Of a stretch of DNA of 64,000 nucleotides, positions 8,264 through 17,619 are shown one piece after another. Both the position numbers and the translations under genes were made by a program. Numbering within the stretch: position 1 is the stretch's first letter; each line of letters opens with the position of its first letter. The notes under the pieces are model-generated. The model searched no databases. It worked only from the letters and a program-made list of their open reading frames with translations, and had not been told where the DNA came from. The stretch is from Streptomyces nigra (GTDB lineage: Bacteria > Actinomycetota > Actinomycetes > Streptomycetales > Streptomycetaceae): assembly GCF_003074055.1 (NCBI RefSeq), contig NZ_CP029043.1, forward strand, positions 6,502,501-6,566,500, read 5' to 3'.

Positions 8264-9295
8264 ATGACGCTCACCCGGACGCTGCGGGGCGTGCTGCCCC
8301 TGCGCCCCGCGGGACTCCTGACCCGCCCCGCCGACACCCGGCGGGCGCTGGCCCTGGCGGACTCGCTCGGCGCCGACAGGGCCCGCGCCGCCCGCCGGAC
8401 CTTCTCCGACCTGCTCGTGTTCGAGCTCGACGGCGACCCGCCCGCCCTGGTGAAGCACCCGCGCAGCGCACGGGCGACGGACTCGCTCACGGACGAGTGC
8501 GCCACCGTCCGGAGCCTGGCCGCGGACGAGCGCCTCGGTGACTGGCGGCGGCTGGTGCCCGCGTTGCGCCTGTGCCGCCTGGACGGCCCGCGTCCCTCGC
8601 TCGTGGTGGAGAGCCGCCTGCCCGGCGTCCCGGCCGACACACTGCTGCGGCGCTCACCGTGGCTGGCCCGCCCGGTCGCGCTGTCCGCGCTCGAGGAGAT
8701 CCGCCGGCTGCACCGGGCCACCGGACACGCCGGGCAGGCCACGGACCCGTTCGAAGACTGGGTCGACAGACGGGTGGCCGTGCTCGCCGACGAGATCCCC
8801 TGGTGCGGCCGGGGCCGGGGCGCCGACGCCCTCGGCGCCGTGCGGGACCGCCTGGCCCACGACCTCGCCGGCCGCCCTCTGCTCGTCGGCTGGACCCACG
8901 GCGACTTCCACCCCGGGAACGTGCTGACGGACCGGCGCGGGACGGTGTGCGGGCTCATCGACTGGGCGGGAGCCGTCCCCGACGGGCCGTGCGTGCTCGA
9001 CTGCCACACCTTCGTCCTGACCCTGCGGCACCAGCGGGAGCGCCGGCAGTTCGGGCACGTCGTCGCCGACGTCGTCCGCGCGGGAGCCCTGCCGCCCGGG
9101 GACCGGAGGCTGCTCGCCGAGGCCGGCGCACTCGGCCCGGATCCGCGCGGACAGGTCGCGCTCACCCTGCTGACCTGGCTCTGGCACGTCGCGGGCAACG
9201 CGCGCAAGTCGGCCCGCTACGGCCGCAGCCGGCGCTGGGTCGCCGACAACGTGGTGCCCGTGCTCGACGAGGTGGCCGCCCGCGGCACGCCCTGA
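8264..9295 (+). CDS. Aminoglycoside phosphotransferase-family kinase-like protein
   Basis: A 343-residue member of the APH/choline-kinase fold. The catalytic loop GWTHGDFHPGNVL (around residue 210; Brenner-type HGDxHxxN) and the metal-binding LIDWAGA (the DFG-equivalent Asp) are both present, so the phosphotransferase site looks intact. The N-terminal part carries a possible nucleotide-binding Lys (ALVKHPRS). Such proteins phosphorylate small hydroxyl compounds, sugars or antibiotics; position beside a FemAB/GNAT-like gene and a polysaccharide locus makes a cell-envelope sugar substrate more likely than an antibiotic, but this is inference. It starts 34 bases after the DUF427 gene. Confidence 0.82.
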   Translation: MTLTRTLRGVLPLRPAGLLTRPADTRRALALADSLGADRARAARRTFSDLLVFELDGDPPALVKHPRSARATDSLTDECATVRSLAADERLGDWRRLVPALRLCRLDGPRPSLVVESRLPGVPADTLLRRSPWLARPVALSALEEIRRLHRATGHAGQATDPFEDWVDRRVAVLADEIPWCGRGRGADALGAVRDRLAHDLAGRPLLVGWTHGDFHPGNVLTDRRGTVCGLIDWAGAVPDGPCVLDCHTFVLTLRHQRERRQFGHVVADVVRAGALPPGDRRLLAEAGALGPDPRGQVALTLLTWLWHVAGNARKSARYGRSRRWVADNVVPVLDEVAARGTP

Positions 9296-9318
9296 CGTCC
9301 GTCCGAGAGGAGGCCGAC

Positions 9319-10386
9319 GTGCACACCCGCTCCGGTGTCCGGACCGTCCCAGCCCGTGTCACCACTCCCGTCCCCCGGGGCCTCTGGTGGGAGATCGCGG
9401 CCGGGGACCCGGACTGCCGCGTCACCCAGACACCTGCCTGGCTCGACTGCCTGTGCGCCGAGGGCCACCACCGGGACGCCGGCCGGCTCTACGAGTTCGA
9501 CGACGGCACCCGGGTCGTCCTCCCGCTGACCGGCACCCACCGGCCCGGGCCGCTCGACGCCCTGGAGTCCTGGCCCGGCGGATGGGGGATCGGGGGGCCC
9601 GTAGTCCAAGGCGACGCCGTACCCGGCACGGCACGGGCGGTCTACGCCGACCTCCTCCGCGAGCCCGCGTTCCGGGTGGGCCTGCGCCTGCGCCCCGGCG
9701 ACGGTGACATGTGGGCGGCGGCCGCCCCCGCCGCGTTCCGCACCCAACCGCACACCACCCAGGTCGTGGACCTCACCGGCGGCATCGACTCCGTACGGCG
9801 GGGCTACCACAGCCAGGTGCGCCGGGACGTCCGCCGGGCCGAGCGGATGGACGTCGAGGTGGAGGTGGACCGCACCGGCCGACTCGCACCCGTCTTCTAC
9901 GGGTTGTACGAGAAGTCGATCGAACGCTGGGCCGGCCGGCAGCACGAGCCGCTGGCGCTGGCCCGGCTGCGCAGACGGCGGGACTTCCCCGACAGCCGGC
10001 TCGCCACGGTGGCGGAACGGCTGGGGGAGTCCTGCGCCATCTGGGTGGCCTGGTACCAGGGGATGCCCTGCGCGTCGATCGTCGTACTGCGGCACGCGCG
10101 CCACGCCAAGTACTGGCGTGGCGCCATGGACCGCGAGCTCGCCCACCCCTGCCGGGCCAACGCCCTGCTGCACCACCTCGCCATCGAGGACGCGTGCGCG
10201 GCGGGCTGCGACCGGTACGACATGGGGGACTCCGCCCCCGGGTCCTCGCTCGCCCACTACAAGGCGAACTTCGGGGCGGCGAGCCTGAGCAGCCCCCGGT
10301 GCCTGAGGGAGCGGCTGCCGCTGTCCGCCGCCGAGCACGCGCTGCGGGAGACGGTGAAACGGGTCATCCGCTTCCAGGACGCCTGA
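9319..10386 (+). CDS. FemAB/GNAT-fold transferase (BioF2/CelD-like)
   Basis: A 355-residue acyl- or aminoacyl-transferase of the GNAT superfamily, in the group often found in exopolysaccharide loci. The C-terminal half shows GGIDSVRRGYHSQVRRDVRRAE-type sequence (about residue 155) followed by LYEKSIERWAGRQHEP and CDRYDMGDSAPGSSLAHYK, the hallmark of FemAB-like proteins (YxxMxxS...FKxxFG). The GTG at 9319 has GAGAGGAGG six bases upstream and follows the kinase-like gene by 23 bases, so the two are probably one operon. It may add an acyl group to a glycan or lipid-linked precursor. The substrate cannot be determined from the sequence. Confidence 0.78.
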   Translation: MHTRSGVRTVPARVTTPVPRGLWWEIAAGDPDCRVTQTPAWLDCLCAEGHHRDAGRLYEFDDGTRVVLPLTGTHRPGPLDALESWPGGWGIGGPVVQGDAVPGTARAVYADLLREPAFRVGLRLRPGDGDMWAAAAPAAFRTQPHTTQVVDLTGGIDSVRRGYHSQVRRDVRRAERMDVEVEVDRTGRLAPVFYGLYEKSIERWAGRQHEPLALARLRRRRDFPDSRLATVAERLGESCAIWVAWYQGMPCASIVVLRHARHAKYWRGAMDRELAHPCRANALLHHLAIEDACAAGCDRYDMGDSAPGSSLAHYKANFGAASLSSPRCLRERLPLSAAEHALRETVKRVIRFQDA

Positions 10387-10412
10387 CGCCGCTCGGCCCG
10401 TGTCCCGGCTGC

Positions 10413-11297
10413 TCAGTCCGCGTCCTTCCAGATGTCGAGGGGCTTGGCGTCGGCGCTGTGCCCGAGCGGGTCGAGGCCGTAGGCGTCCAGGATCGTCCGC
10501 AACAGGCCGTACAGGTTGTTCGGCTGGTCGTGATCGCCCGGCTCGACCTGCTCGCCGACCACGATGGTCGGGATCCGGTTGTCCTCGTCGCCGCCGCCCT
10601 CGTCCTCGTCCCAGGTGACGACAAGCAGGCTGTCGTGGGCCTTCGCCCAGCGGACGTAGTCGCCCAGGTTGTCCCGCAGCCAGGTGTCGGCCCGGCGGAC
10701 GCTCCCGTCGTGCATGTCGTTGTCGAGGTTCGGCACCACGAAGGACACCGTCGGCAGCTTCGAGTAGTCCTTCGGGAAGTCCGTGAAGGGCCGGTTCACG
10801 GACGCCGGCAGGCTGGTGAAGTTCACCCAGGGGTTGTGCCGGCGTACATACGCGCCGCTGGTGCAGCCGCGGTAGCCCACCTCCGGCAGGTCCTCCGCGT
10901 AACCCGTGAAGGTCAGGTCCGCCTGGAGCAGCTCCGAGCCGAGGCTGCGGCCCGGGAAGTCGTGCGGGCAGTCGTTGTTCTTGACGCCCTGCGTCGAGCC
11001 CGAGAACAGGGCGATGTAGTTCGGCTGGCTCGGGTAGGTGATGGCGAAGAACTGGGTGAGGTTGGCTCCCTCGCGGGCCAGTTGGTTGAGGTACGGCGCC
11101 TGCGCGGAGCCGATGATGCTCTCGTAGCTGCGGTTCTCCTCGATGACCACCACGACGTGGTCCGGCCGGGGCACACCGCCGCTGTCGTCGTCGGAGCCAC
11201 CGCAGCCCGCGGCCAGCACGGCCAGCGCGGCGGACACGGCGACGAGGGCCCTGGTACGGCCGCCCGGCCGGCCGGACGGCCTCACTCGTGGTCTCAC
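10413..11297 (-). CDS. Lipoprotein phosphoesterase (alkaline phosphatase superfamily)
   Basis: Secreted, lipid-anchored phosphoesterase of the AcpA/phospholipase C-like family. After a basic N-terminus and hydrophobic stretch the lipobox LAAGC sits at about residue 32. The mature domain starts with HVVVVIEENRSYESIIGS, where the EENRS segment holds the metal-bound nucleophile region. Further metal ligands are in SQPNYIALFSGSTQG, PNLDNDMHDGS and LVVTWDEDEGG. The GTG at 11297 is preceded by GGAAGGAG; the longer open frame to 11540 lacks homology and overlaps the divergent gene. It faces the 11462 gene across a short divergent, AT-richer promoter region. It may dephosphorylate exported lipid- or sugar-phosphates. 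Confidence 0.85.
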   Translation of the reverse strand: MRPRVRPSGRPGGRTRALVAVSAALAVLAAGCGGSDDDSGGVPRPDHVVVVIEENRSYESIIGSAQAPYLNQLAREGANLTQFFAITYPSQPNYIALFSGSTQGVKNNDCPHDFPGRSLGSELLQADLTFTGYAEDLPEVGYRGCTSGAYVRRHNPWVNFTSLPASVNRPFTDFPKDYSKLPTVSFVVPNLDNDMHDGSVRRADTWLRDNLGDYVRWAKAHDSLLVVTWDEDEGGGDEDNRIPTIVVGEQVEPGDHDQPNNLYGLLRTILDAYGLDPLGHSADAKPLDIWKDAD

Positions 11298-11461
11298 AGC
11301 GCTCCTTCCGGACGGGGGACGGCTGCGGTGAGAGACGGCCGGTGCGCGCGTCCCACCTCTCAGCCGTCGCACGCTGCCGGGTACATCAAACGGAACTATC
11401 CTGATTTCTAGCACTAATGCCTCAAAGAGGTGGTGTGAGTCGCTGTGCGGGAGGCGTCCTG

Positions 11462-13291
11462 ATGGGCAGGCGTTCGACGCTGACGAACGACCGGACGGCG
11501 CCGCACTCCAGCGCCGAGGCGCGTCTGTCCGGTGGCTCAACGGTCGCCCGAACAGTCTCTCCGCGCTCCAGGACGCTGCACTGGGCGGCCCGTGTCCCCC
11601 TGCCCGTCGCCCTTCTGCTGTGGCTGCTCTCCCTGCGTGGCGTGCGGCTGGACCGGATGGACGACCTGGGGCTGCTCCAGGTGCTGCCCGTGCTGTTCTG
11701 GGTCGCCCTCGGCCTGCTCGTCACCGGCTTCTGTGTCGCCCTGTCCGACCGGCGCACTCCGGGGGGCTGGTTCGCGGCCTATGTGCTGGGGCTCATCGCC
11801 GTCCTGCACGCCACACCCTGTCTGCTCTACCCCACGCTCCGGTACGGCTGGGCGTGGAAACACGTCGCCGTCGTCGACGCGATGATCCGCAACGACGGCC
11901 GGGTACCCGGCGCCGAGCAACTCGACGTCTACGACCAGTGGCCGGGCTTCTTCCACCTCAACGCCCTGGTGGTGCAGGCGACCGGACTGGAGTCCGCCCT
12001 CGGGTACGCCGTGTGGGCCCCGCCGGTCCTCAACGTCCTGCTGCTCGCGCCCCTGCTGCTGGCCTATCGCGCGGTGACCCGGGACCGCAGGCTGATCTGG
12101 GGGGCCGTCTGGGTCTACTACTCGTGTTCCTGGGTGGGGCAGGACTACTTCGCGCCCCAGGCGTTCGCCTTCCTGCTCTTCGTGACGATGATCGCGCTGG
12201 TCCTGCGGCAACTGCCGTCGGCGGCGGACCGCTCCGCACAACCCGCCGCCGCGGGCTGGCCGCTCGGCCGGCTCGCGGCCGTCGTGCTGATCCAGGCCGC
12301 GATCGTCTGCTCCCACCCACTGACCCCGCTGATGATGGTCACCGCGCTGGTGGCGCTGTCGATCCCGCGCCGCAACCGCCGGGTGGCGGTCCCCGCGTTG
12401 TGCTCGGCCGTCCTGCTCACCGTCCTGTGGGACACCACCGTCGCGCGGCCCTATGTCTTCGGCCATCTCGGTGAGTTCGTGAACGCGCTGACCGAGCCGG
12501 ACTCCAACGTGGCCTCCGGGCTGGCCGCCCTCGGCGACGCCGCGCCGGGGCAGATCCTGGTGTCCTGGATCGACCGCGGGCTGTCCGCCGCCGTCTTCCT
12601 GCTGGCGGCCGTCGCCTTCGTGGCCCGCCCCTGGACCCGGCGCACCGGTATGCCGCTGCTCGTCCTGGCCCCGCTGCCCGTCCTCGCGGCCAACGCCTAC
12701 GGCGGCGAGATGATCTTCCGCGCCTATCTGTTCGCGCTGCCCGCCGCGGCGTTCATGGTGGCAGCCCTGCTGTTCCGCTGGGACCGCCGGCCCCGTCTGC
12801 GGGCGCTGGCCGTCTGGCCGGTGCTGCTCGCCATGCTCGGCGGACTGCTGTTCGGCTACTACGGCAAGGAGTCGGCGAACAGCTTCACGAAGGACGAGGT
12901 GGCGGCGGCCCACTTCATCACGGCGACCACGCCGCCCGGATCGCTGATCGTCACGCTGACCTCGGACGTCCCCGGCCTGGACATGAACTACGACCTGCAC
13001 CCCCGCATCCAGCTCAACGAGCAGGACACCGACGACCTGAGAGAGGTGGCAGAGAACCCGCTGCGCGGTCTGGAGCCGTTCATCGAGGGCGCCACCGTGC
13101 TCGAACCGGCGTACATCCTGCTGAGCCGTGCCCAGGAGGCCGAGCTGTACCTCAACGGGACCCTGCCCGCCGACACGATGCGGCGGCTCTCCCGGCAGAT
13201 GTCGGAGACCTGGGGCTTCGTGCCCGTGTACCGCAACGAGGACGCCGTGGTCTACCGCTACCAGAACCCGGACAACTGGGAACAGCCATGA
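11462..13291 (+). CDS. Multi-pass membrane protein, candidate GT-C glycosyltransferase or polymerase
   Basis: A 609-residue integral membrane protein with about eleven to thirteen hydrophobic helices and a C-terminal soluble tail of about 140 residues. Features seen: DQWPGFFHLNALV and GQDYFAPQAFAFLLF between helices, HPLTPLMMVTALVAL, NAYGGEMIFRAYLFALP, and the tail with FITATTPPGSLIVTLTS. This layout resembles the GT-C type glycosyltransferases or Wzy-like proteins that occur in actinobacterial polysaccharide loci, but no diagnostic catalytic motif is certain. ATG 11462 has GGGAGG seven bases upstream and is preferred over 11417. The stop overlaps the next start (ATGA), indicating translational coupling. 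Confidence 0.75.
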   Translation: MGRRSTLTNDRTAPHSSAEARLSGGSTVARTVSPRSRTLHWAARVPLPVALLLWLLSLRGVRLDRMDDLGLLQVLPVLFWVALGLLVTGFCVALSDRRTPGGWFAAYVLGLIAVLHATPCLLYPTLRYGWAWKHVAVVDAMIRNDGRVPGAEQLDVYDQWPGFFHLNALVVQATGLESALGYAVWAPPVLNVLLLAPLLLAYRAVTRDRRLIWGAVWVYYSCSWVGQDYFAPQAFAFLLFVTMIALVLRQLPSAADRSAQPAAAGWPLGRLAAVVLIQAAIVCSHPLTPLMMVTALVALSIPRRNRRVAVPALCSAVLLTVLWDTTVARPYVFGHLGEFVNALTEPDSNVASGLAALGDAAPGQILVSWIDRGLSAAVFLLAAVAFVARPWTRRTGMPLLVLAPLPVLAANAYGGEMIFRAYLFALPAAAFMVAALLFRWDRRPRLRALAVWPVLLAMLGGLLFGYYGKESANSFTKDEVAAAHFITATTPPGSLIVTLTSDVPGLDMNYDLHPRIQLNEQDTDDLREVAENPLRGLEPFIEGATVLEPAYILLSRAQEAELYLNGTLPADTMRRLSRQMSETWGFVPVYRNEDAVVYRYQNPDNWEQP

Positions 13292-13671
13292 CGGTGTTGC
13301 GCGCGCGGGTGGCGCGGAGCGTCGAGGGGCGGTGGGTGCGGCTCGGTCTCGCGCTCTCCGGGTGGGTCGCGTCGGCCGTGGCCGCCGCAGCGCCGGACGG
13401 GTCCGTGATACGGGTCTTCGTCACCACGGCGTTCCTGTTCCTGGGCCCCGGTGCCGCGGCCGTGCGCTGGACCGGGCTCGCGTCGCGGTCCGACGCGGGC
13501 TGGCCCGCGCTCCTGGAGACCTGTCTGCTGACCCTCGTGCTCAGCGCGTGCCTGACCGCCGTCGTCACCGTGGCCCTGTATCTCATCGGCGTGTTCACCA
13601 TGATCCGGGCGCTGATCGCCCTGGCCGCCGTCACCTCCCTCCTGGCGCTGCTGCCCGGGGATCGGCGGTAG
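13288..13671 (+). CDS. Small membrane protein, three to four helices
   Basis: A 127-residue hydrophobic protein with predicted helices around residues 20-36, 40-58, 75-100 and 103-122, and a basic N-terminus (RARVARSVEGRWVR). It is translationally coupled to the preceding large membrane protein by a four-base overlap and followed three bases later by the GH16 lipoprotein gene. This suggests a small accessory subunit of the same polysaccharide system. I recognise no family. Confidence 0.75.
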   Translation: MTVLRARVARSVEGRWVRLGLALSGWVASAVAAAAPDGSVIRVFVTTAFLFLGPGAAAVRWTGLASRSDAGWPALLETCLLTLVLSACLTAVVTVALYLIGVFTMIRALIALAAVTSLLALLPGDRR

Positions 13672-13674
13672 GGC

Positions 13675-14487
13675 ATGCGACCGCGCCGGCTGTGGACCGC
13701 ACTGGTCGCCCTGGGACTGCTCTTCGCGGCGGCCTGCGCGAGCGAGGGGGCACCGGCGGCGGAAGCACCCGTACCGAACGGCTGGGAGGTCGTGTTCCGC
13801 GAGGAGTTCGACGGTGGGCGCCTCGACACGGACCGCTGGGCCACCTGCTACGACTGGAACCGCGACGGCTGCACCAACGCGGGCAACGACGAGGAGCAGT
13901 GGTACCTGCCCGGACAGGTGACCGTGGGACAGGGCGCCCTGACCCTGAGCGCCGAGCGGCGCGCCACCCGGGGCAGCGACGGCACGACGTACCCCTGGCG
14001 GTCCGGGATGATCTCCACCGGCCGCGACGACTGGTACGGCGACCCGCGCGAGACGTTCACCTACGGCTACTTCGAGGCCGCCATCCGCATCCCGCGTGAG
14101 GCGGGGATGTTCCCGGCGTTCTGGCTGATGCCCGCGTCCCGGTTCACACCCCCCGAACTGGACATCATGGAGTTCCTCGGGACCACCCAGGAGGTCTCCA
14201 TGTACGCGCACTGGAAGGGACCGGAGGCCGACGAGCGCGCCAAGGGCTCCTTCGGACCCGTCGACTTCCCGGCCGGCTACCACGAGTTCGGGCTGCTGTG
14301 GACCTCCGACGAGCTGAGCTGGTACGTGGACGGGGTGCGGCGGTTCCGGGTCACCGAACCGGAGCGGATCCCGCACGTCCCCATGGAGATGCTGCTCAAC
14401 CTGGCTGTCGGAGTCCCCGACTCGCCGCCCGCCTCGGTGGATTCGGCCCGGATGGCCGTGGACTGGGTGCGGGTCTGGCAGCCGTGA
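13675..14487 (+). CDS. Glycoside hydrolase family 16 lipoprotein
   Basis: Extracellular beta-glucanase-like enzyme (GH16: endo-beta-1,3/1,4-glucanase, agarase or transglycosylase types). The signature E161-L-D-I-M-E166-F carries the two catalytic glutamates. The N-terminus has a signal with lipobox FAAAC, so it is probably tethered to the outer face of the membrane. EEFDGGRLDTDRW, FTYGYFEAAIRIP and FPAFWLMPAS are typical of the family. The length (270 residues) fits a single catalytic domain without a binding module. It is the third gene of a tight operon with two membrane proteins, so it may trim, release or remodel a polysaccharide made by the surrounding genes. Confidence 0.92.
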   Translation: MRPRRLWTALVALGLLFAAACASEGAPAAEAPVPNGWEVVFREEFDGGRLDTDRWATCYDWNRDGCTNAGNDEEQWYLPGQVTVGQGALTLSAERRATRGSDGTTYPWRSGMISTGRDDWYGDPRETFTYGYFEAAIRIPREAGMFPAFWLMPASRFTPPELDIMEFLGTTQEVSMYAHWKGPEADERAKGSFGPVDFPAGYHEFGLLWTSDELSWYVDGVRRFRVTEPERIPHVPMEMLLNLAVGVPDSPPASVDSARMAVDWVRVWQP

Positions 14488-14497
14488 CCGCGAGCGC

Positions 14498-15316
14498 TCA
14501 GGGCGGCGCGGCGGGGCGCGGCAGCGCCGGGTAGGGGCGGCCGACACCGGCCCGCAGCCGCCGGTAGGCACGCCACGCCCGGGTGCGGGGCCGCTCCGGG
14601 AACGGCGCGACCGGCGCTCCGGCACCCCGCGCCCAGGACCGGAACCGCTCCGGGCCGGTGTCGGCGCGCACCATCAGCCGGGCGATGCGCAACGGTTCGT
14701 CCTCGGTCGAGCTGAAGCCGTGCCGGACGGCGGTGGCCGACGTCCAGCCCGCCTCCCGCACGAGGTCACGGACCGAGCGGCTGGAGTACCCGTGCGGATA
14801 GGCGAACGCGTCCACGCGGTGACCCAGTTCGTCCTGGAGGCGGGCCTTGCAGTCCTCGATCTCGGCCCGGGCACGGTGCCGGGGCAGCACGTCCAGCTGC
14901 GGATGCGTACGGGTGTGCCCACCGATCTCGACGCCGGCCGCGTCCAGTTCGGCGACGTCCCGCCAGGTCAGCATGGCGGCGGGCGGGAACGCGCCCGCAC
15001 GTGCCGCGCCGAGGGCGTCCGTGACGACGTACAGGGTCGCGGGGAGTCCGCGCGCGGCGAGCAGCGGCGCCACGACGGAGCGGAAGTCGGCGAAGCCGTC
15101 GTCGAAGGTGAGCACGGCGGGGCGGGGTGGCAGCGGCGGGCCGCCCCGCAACGCCGACACGAGGCTGCGCAGCGGGACCACGGTCAGCCCGGCGTCCGCG
15201 AGCAGCCGGATCTGGTCGGCGAAGTCGCCGGGCCGCACGGTGAACGGCGCGATCCAGGAGGGCGGGTCGGCGCAGACCGAGTGGTACACGAAGACGGGGA
15301 CGGGGTGGCACGGCAC
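14498..15316 (-). CDS. NodB-type polysaccharide deacetylase
   Basis: Carbohydrate esterase family 4 deacetylase. The metal-binding triad is visible as TFDDGF (Asp-Asp) and HTRTHPQLD (two His), with FAYPHGYSS as the motif-3 region. The enzyme would remove N- or O-acetyl groups from a glycan. The N-terminus (CHPVPVFVYHSVCADPP) lacks a clear signal peptide, so it may act inside the cell or by an unrecognised route. The GTG at 15316 has GAGGTGAT seven bases upstream. It starts six bases after the upstream glycosyltransferase gene on the same strand and is the last gene of the leftward operon, meeting the GH16 gene head-on with a ten-base gap. Confidence 0.92.
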   Translation of the reverse strand: MPCHPVPVFVYHSVCADPPSWIAPFTVRPGDFADQIRLLADAGLTVVPLRSLVSALRGGPPLPPRPAVLTFDDGFADFRSVVAPLLAARGLPATLYVVTDALGAARAGAFPPAAMLTWRDVAELDAAGVEIGGHTRTHPQLDVLPRHRARAEIEDCKARLQDELGHRVDAFAYPHGYSSRSVRDLVREAGWTSATAVRHGFSSTEDEPLRIARLMVRADTGPERFRSWARGAGAPVAPFPERPRTRAWRAYRRLRAGVGRPYPALPRPAAPP

Positions 15317-15322
15317 GCCGGA

Positions 15323-16249
15323 TCACCTCGCCAGGGGTGCCCGCACGGACCCCACGGCGTACCCCGCGGCGGTGGCGCCGACGCCCAGCGAGAGCGCGGC
15401 CACGGTCCGGGCGGGCGCGATCCGCCCCGGGCGCAGGGCGTCGCGGACGGCACGCGGGATGGTCGAGCGCAGATAGGCCCGCTCGCTGGACAGCGCGGTG
15501 GCACCCACGCTGTGCCGGGCCACCGCGGCCTTGGACAGCCCTTCCGCGTAGCAGCGCGACCGGTAGTACGACCAACTGGCGCGTCCGGCAGGCACCTTGT
15601 GGCGGACGGCCGCCGAGGGGTCGTAGAGCAGTAGCGCGTCGGGGTCGCGGGCCGTGATCCGCAGGCACAGCTCCGTCTCCTCGCAGCCCAGCGGCCGGGT
15701 GCCCACCCGTCCGAGGTCGGTGCGGAAGCCGCCGGCGGCGAGCAGCCGCGCCCTGCGGAAGGACATGTTGGCCCCGATGAAGTTGCGCACCGGGGAGGGC
15801 TCCTCGGGCAGCCCCCGGTACGAGCAGCCGACCACCCAGTCGAACTCGGGCGGGAACCAGTCGGGGCGCCCGGACTGCCACCACGGCGCGACGAGTCCGC
15901 CCACACCGGCCACCCGGGGGTCGGCGTATCTGCTCAGCAGGCGTTCCGTCCACGCGGGTTCGGCGACCGCGTCGTCGTCCAGGAAGGCCACCACCTCCGA
16001 CACGGCGGTCCGCACCCCGGTGTTGCGTGCCCCGGACAGCCCTCTGCGTTCCCGGTTGGCGACGACCCGGGCCGCCGTCAGCCGTTCGGCCGCGCGCCGG
16101 AGGAGGGCGGGGCAGTGGTCGACGACCAGCACGATCTCGTCCGGGGGGTGCCGCTGGGACTCCAACGAGGCGATGGCGGCCCGGAGATCGTCCCAGCGGT
16201 CGAGCGTGTACGCGCACACGACGACGGAGAGGCTCGGTGCGGTGTTCAT
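15323..16249 (-). CDS. Family 2 glycosyltransferase
   Basis: Inverting GT-A enzyme of 308 residues that would transfer a sugar from a nucleotide donor to a glycan or lipid acceptor. SLSVVVCAYTLDRWDDL is the nucleotide-binding start; VAFLDDDAVAEPAW contains the DDD (DXD) metal/donor motif, and LGCEETELCLRI the ED catalytic-base region. The C-terminus has a hydrophobic stretch (TVAALSLGVGATAAGYAVG) that could anchor it to the membrane. ATG 16249 overlaps the flippase stop by four bases (ATGA), so the two are translationally coupled. Confidence 0.92.
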   Translation of the reverse strand: MNTAPSLSVVVCAYTLDRWDDLRAAIASLESQRHPPDEIVLVVDHCPALLRRAAERLTAARVVANRERRGLSGARNTGVRTAVSEVVAFLDDDAVAEPAWTERLLSRYADPRVAGVGGLVAPWWQSGRPDWFPPEFDWVVGCSYRGLPEEPSPVRNFIGANMSFRRARLLAAGGFRTDLGRVGTRPLGCEETELCLRITARDPDALLLYDPSAAVRHKVPAGRASWSYYRSRCYAEGLSKAAVARHSVGATALSSERAYLRSTIPRAVRDALRPGRIAPARTVAALSLGVGATAAGYAVGSVRAPLAR

Positions 16250-17610
16250 GAGGTACTCCCGAAGGTGGGCACCAGCCAGCGGGACCGCCAGATCAGCAGC
16301 GGCGCCGCGACGAGGCACTCGGCGAGCAGCCATGCGACCCCGGCACCCGTCACGCCGAGCACCGGCAGCAGCAGCCAGGACAGCCCGAGGACCAGGACGC
16401 ACAGCGCGACCTGGAGGCCGACGACGAGACGCATGCGCCGGCGCGCCCGCAGCACGTCCACGGCCACGCTGAACAGCAGGTTGGGCAGCGCGGCCAGGGC
16501 CAGCAGTCGCAGCACGGTGGTGGCGTGTTCGGCGTAGCCCGGTCCGAACAGGGCGAGGATCCAGGGGGCGCCGACCACGATGACGAAGACCCCGGCGGCC
16601 AGCAGCGTCCCGGAGTGGCGCAGCACCCGCAGCCCGTGGTCGACCAGCCGCTCGGGCCGGCGCACCACCTCGACGACGAGGGAGCTGCCCATGTTGCGCA
16701 CCACCAGGAACAGCACGTAGCCGATGATCCAGGCGAGCGAGAACCAGGCGCTCTGGTCCGGGCCCAGCGAGTTGAGCACGAGCAGCGGCACCAGGGTGTA
16801 CGCGGCCATCCGGAACAGCGAACCGGCGTAGTCGGCCGCGGCGTAGCTCAGCAGCCGTGGCGGGCGCGCCGACTCGGGGTTGTCCCGTTCGTGGCTCGGC
16901 ACCGCCCGCCGCAGCAGCAGATAGTTGGCGACCAGCAGCGACACGAACAGGGCGCCCGCCCACGACACCAGGATGCCGGAGCGCACCGCAAGCAGGGCAC
17001 CACCGGCCAGCAGCAGGATCTTGGCCGCCGCGAAGACCATGTTCTCGGCGATCACCCAGCCCGGCCGGCGCAGGGCGGTGAGGGCGCCGTCCTGGAGGAC
17101 GAAGATCGTGTAGGCGGCGGTCGCCGCGACGAAGCAGGCGCCCAGCGCCGGATGGCGCAGGAAGTCCAGGTCGGGGGCGAGGACCGGGACGAGGGCGACG
17201 AAGACGACGGCGACCAGGGCGCTCCATGCGGCGCTCACGGCGTAACTGGCGAGCAGGAGCTTGCGGGTGTGCCGGCCCGAGCACGGCAGGAAGCGGATCA
17301 GGAAGTCGTTCAGGTTCAGCTGGCCGATGTTGGCCAGCAGCAGGGAGGCGGAGAGCGCCGAGTAGCTGAGCCCGATGTCCTCGTCGTCGTACCAGTGGGT
17401 GGCGAACAGCCAGAAGATGGAGCCGACTCCGGCGTTGACCAGTGAACCGATCGCCAGGAGATGGCCGTTGCGCACCAACGGCTCGCTGGGCAGCACCCGT
17501 GCCACCCCGGCCCGTACCGCCGTCGCCACGGAGCGGCGGCCACCGGTCGCGGGGGTGCCGGCCGGGGCGCCGGCGCGCTCGGCCTCCCTGACGTCGCGTG
17601 AGGCGTACAC
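16246..17610 (-). CDS. Polysaccharide flippase-like membrane protein (MOP superfamily)
   Basis: A 454-residue membrane protein with twelve to fourteen predicted helices, resembling Wzx/PST-type exporters that flip lipid-linked oligosaccharides across the cytoplasmic membrane. LLLANIGQLNLNDFLIRFLP near residue 90 and the long second half with the SLAWIIGYVLFLVVRNMGSS segment are typical. The start is a GTG preceded by GAGGAGAGG. The gene sits in the middle of the glycosyltransferase operon, coupled to the downstream GT2, which strongly supports a role in exporting the product of those enzymes. Confidence 0.87.
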   Translation of the reverse strand: MYASRDVREAERAGAPAGTPATGGRRSVATAVRAGVARVLPSEPLVRNGHLLAIGSLVNAGVGSIFWLFATHWYDDEDIGLSYSALSASLLLANIGQLNLNDFLIRFLPCSGRHTRKLLLASYAVSAAWSALVAVVFVALVPVLAPDLDFLRHPALGACFVAATAAYTIFVLQDGALTALRRPGWVIAENMVFAAAKILLLAGGALLAVRSGILVSWAGALFVSLLVANYLLLRRAVPSHERDNPESARPPRLLSYAAADYAGSLFRMAAYTLVPLLVLNSLGPDQSAWFSLAWIIGYVLFLVVRNMGSSLVVEVVRRPERLVDHGLRVLRHSGTLLAAGVFVIVVGAPWILALFGPGYAEHATTVLRLLALAALPNLLFSVAVDVLRARRRMRLVVGLQVALCVLVLGLSWLLLPVLGVTGAGVAWLLAECLVAAPLLIWRSRWLVPTFGSTS

Positions 17611-17619
17611 GGCCTCTCC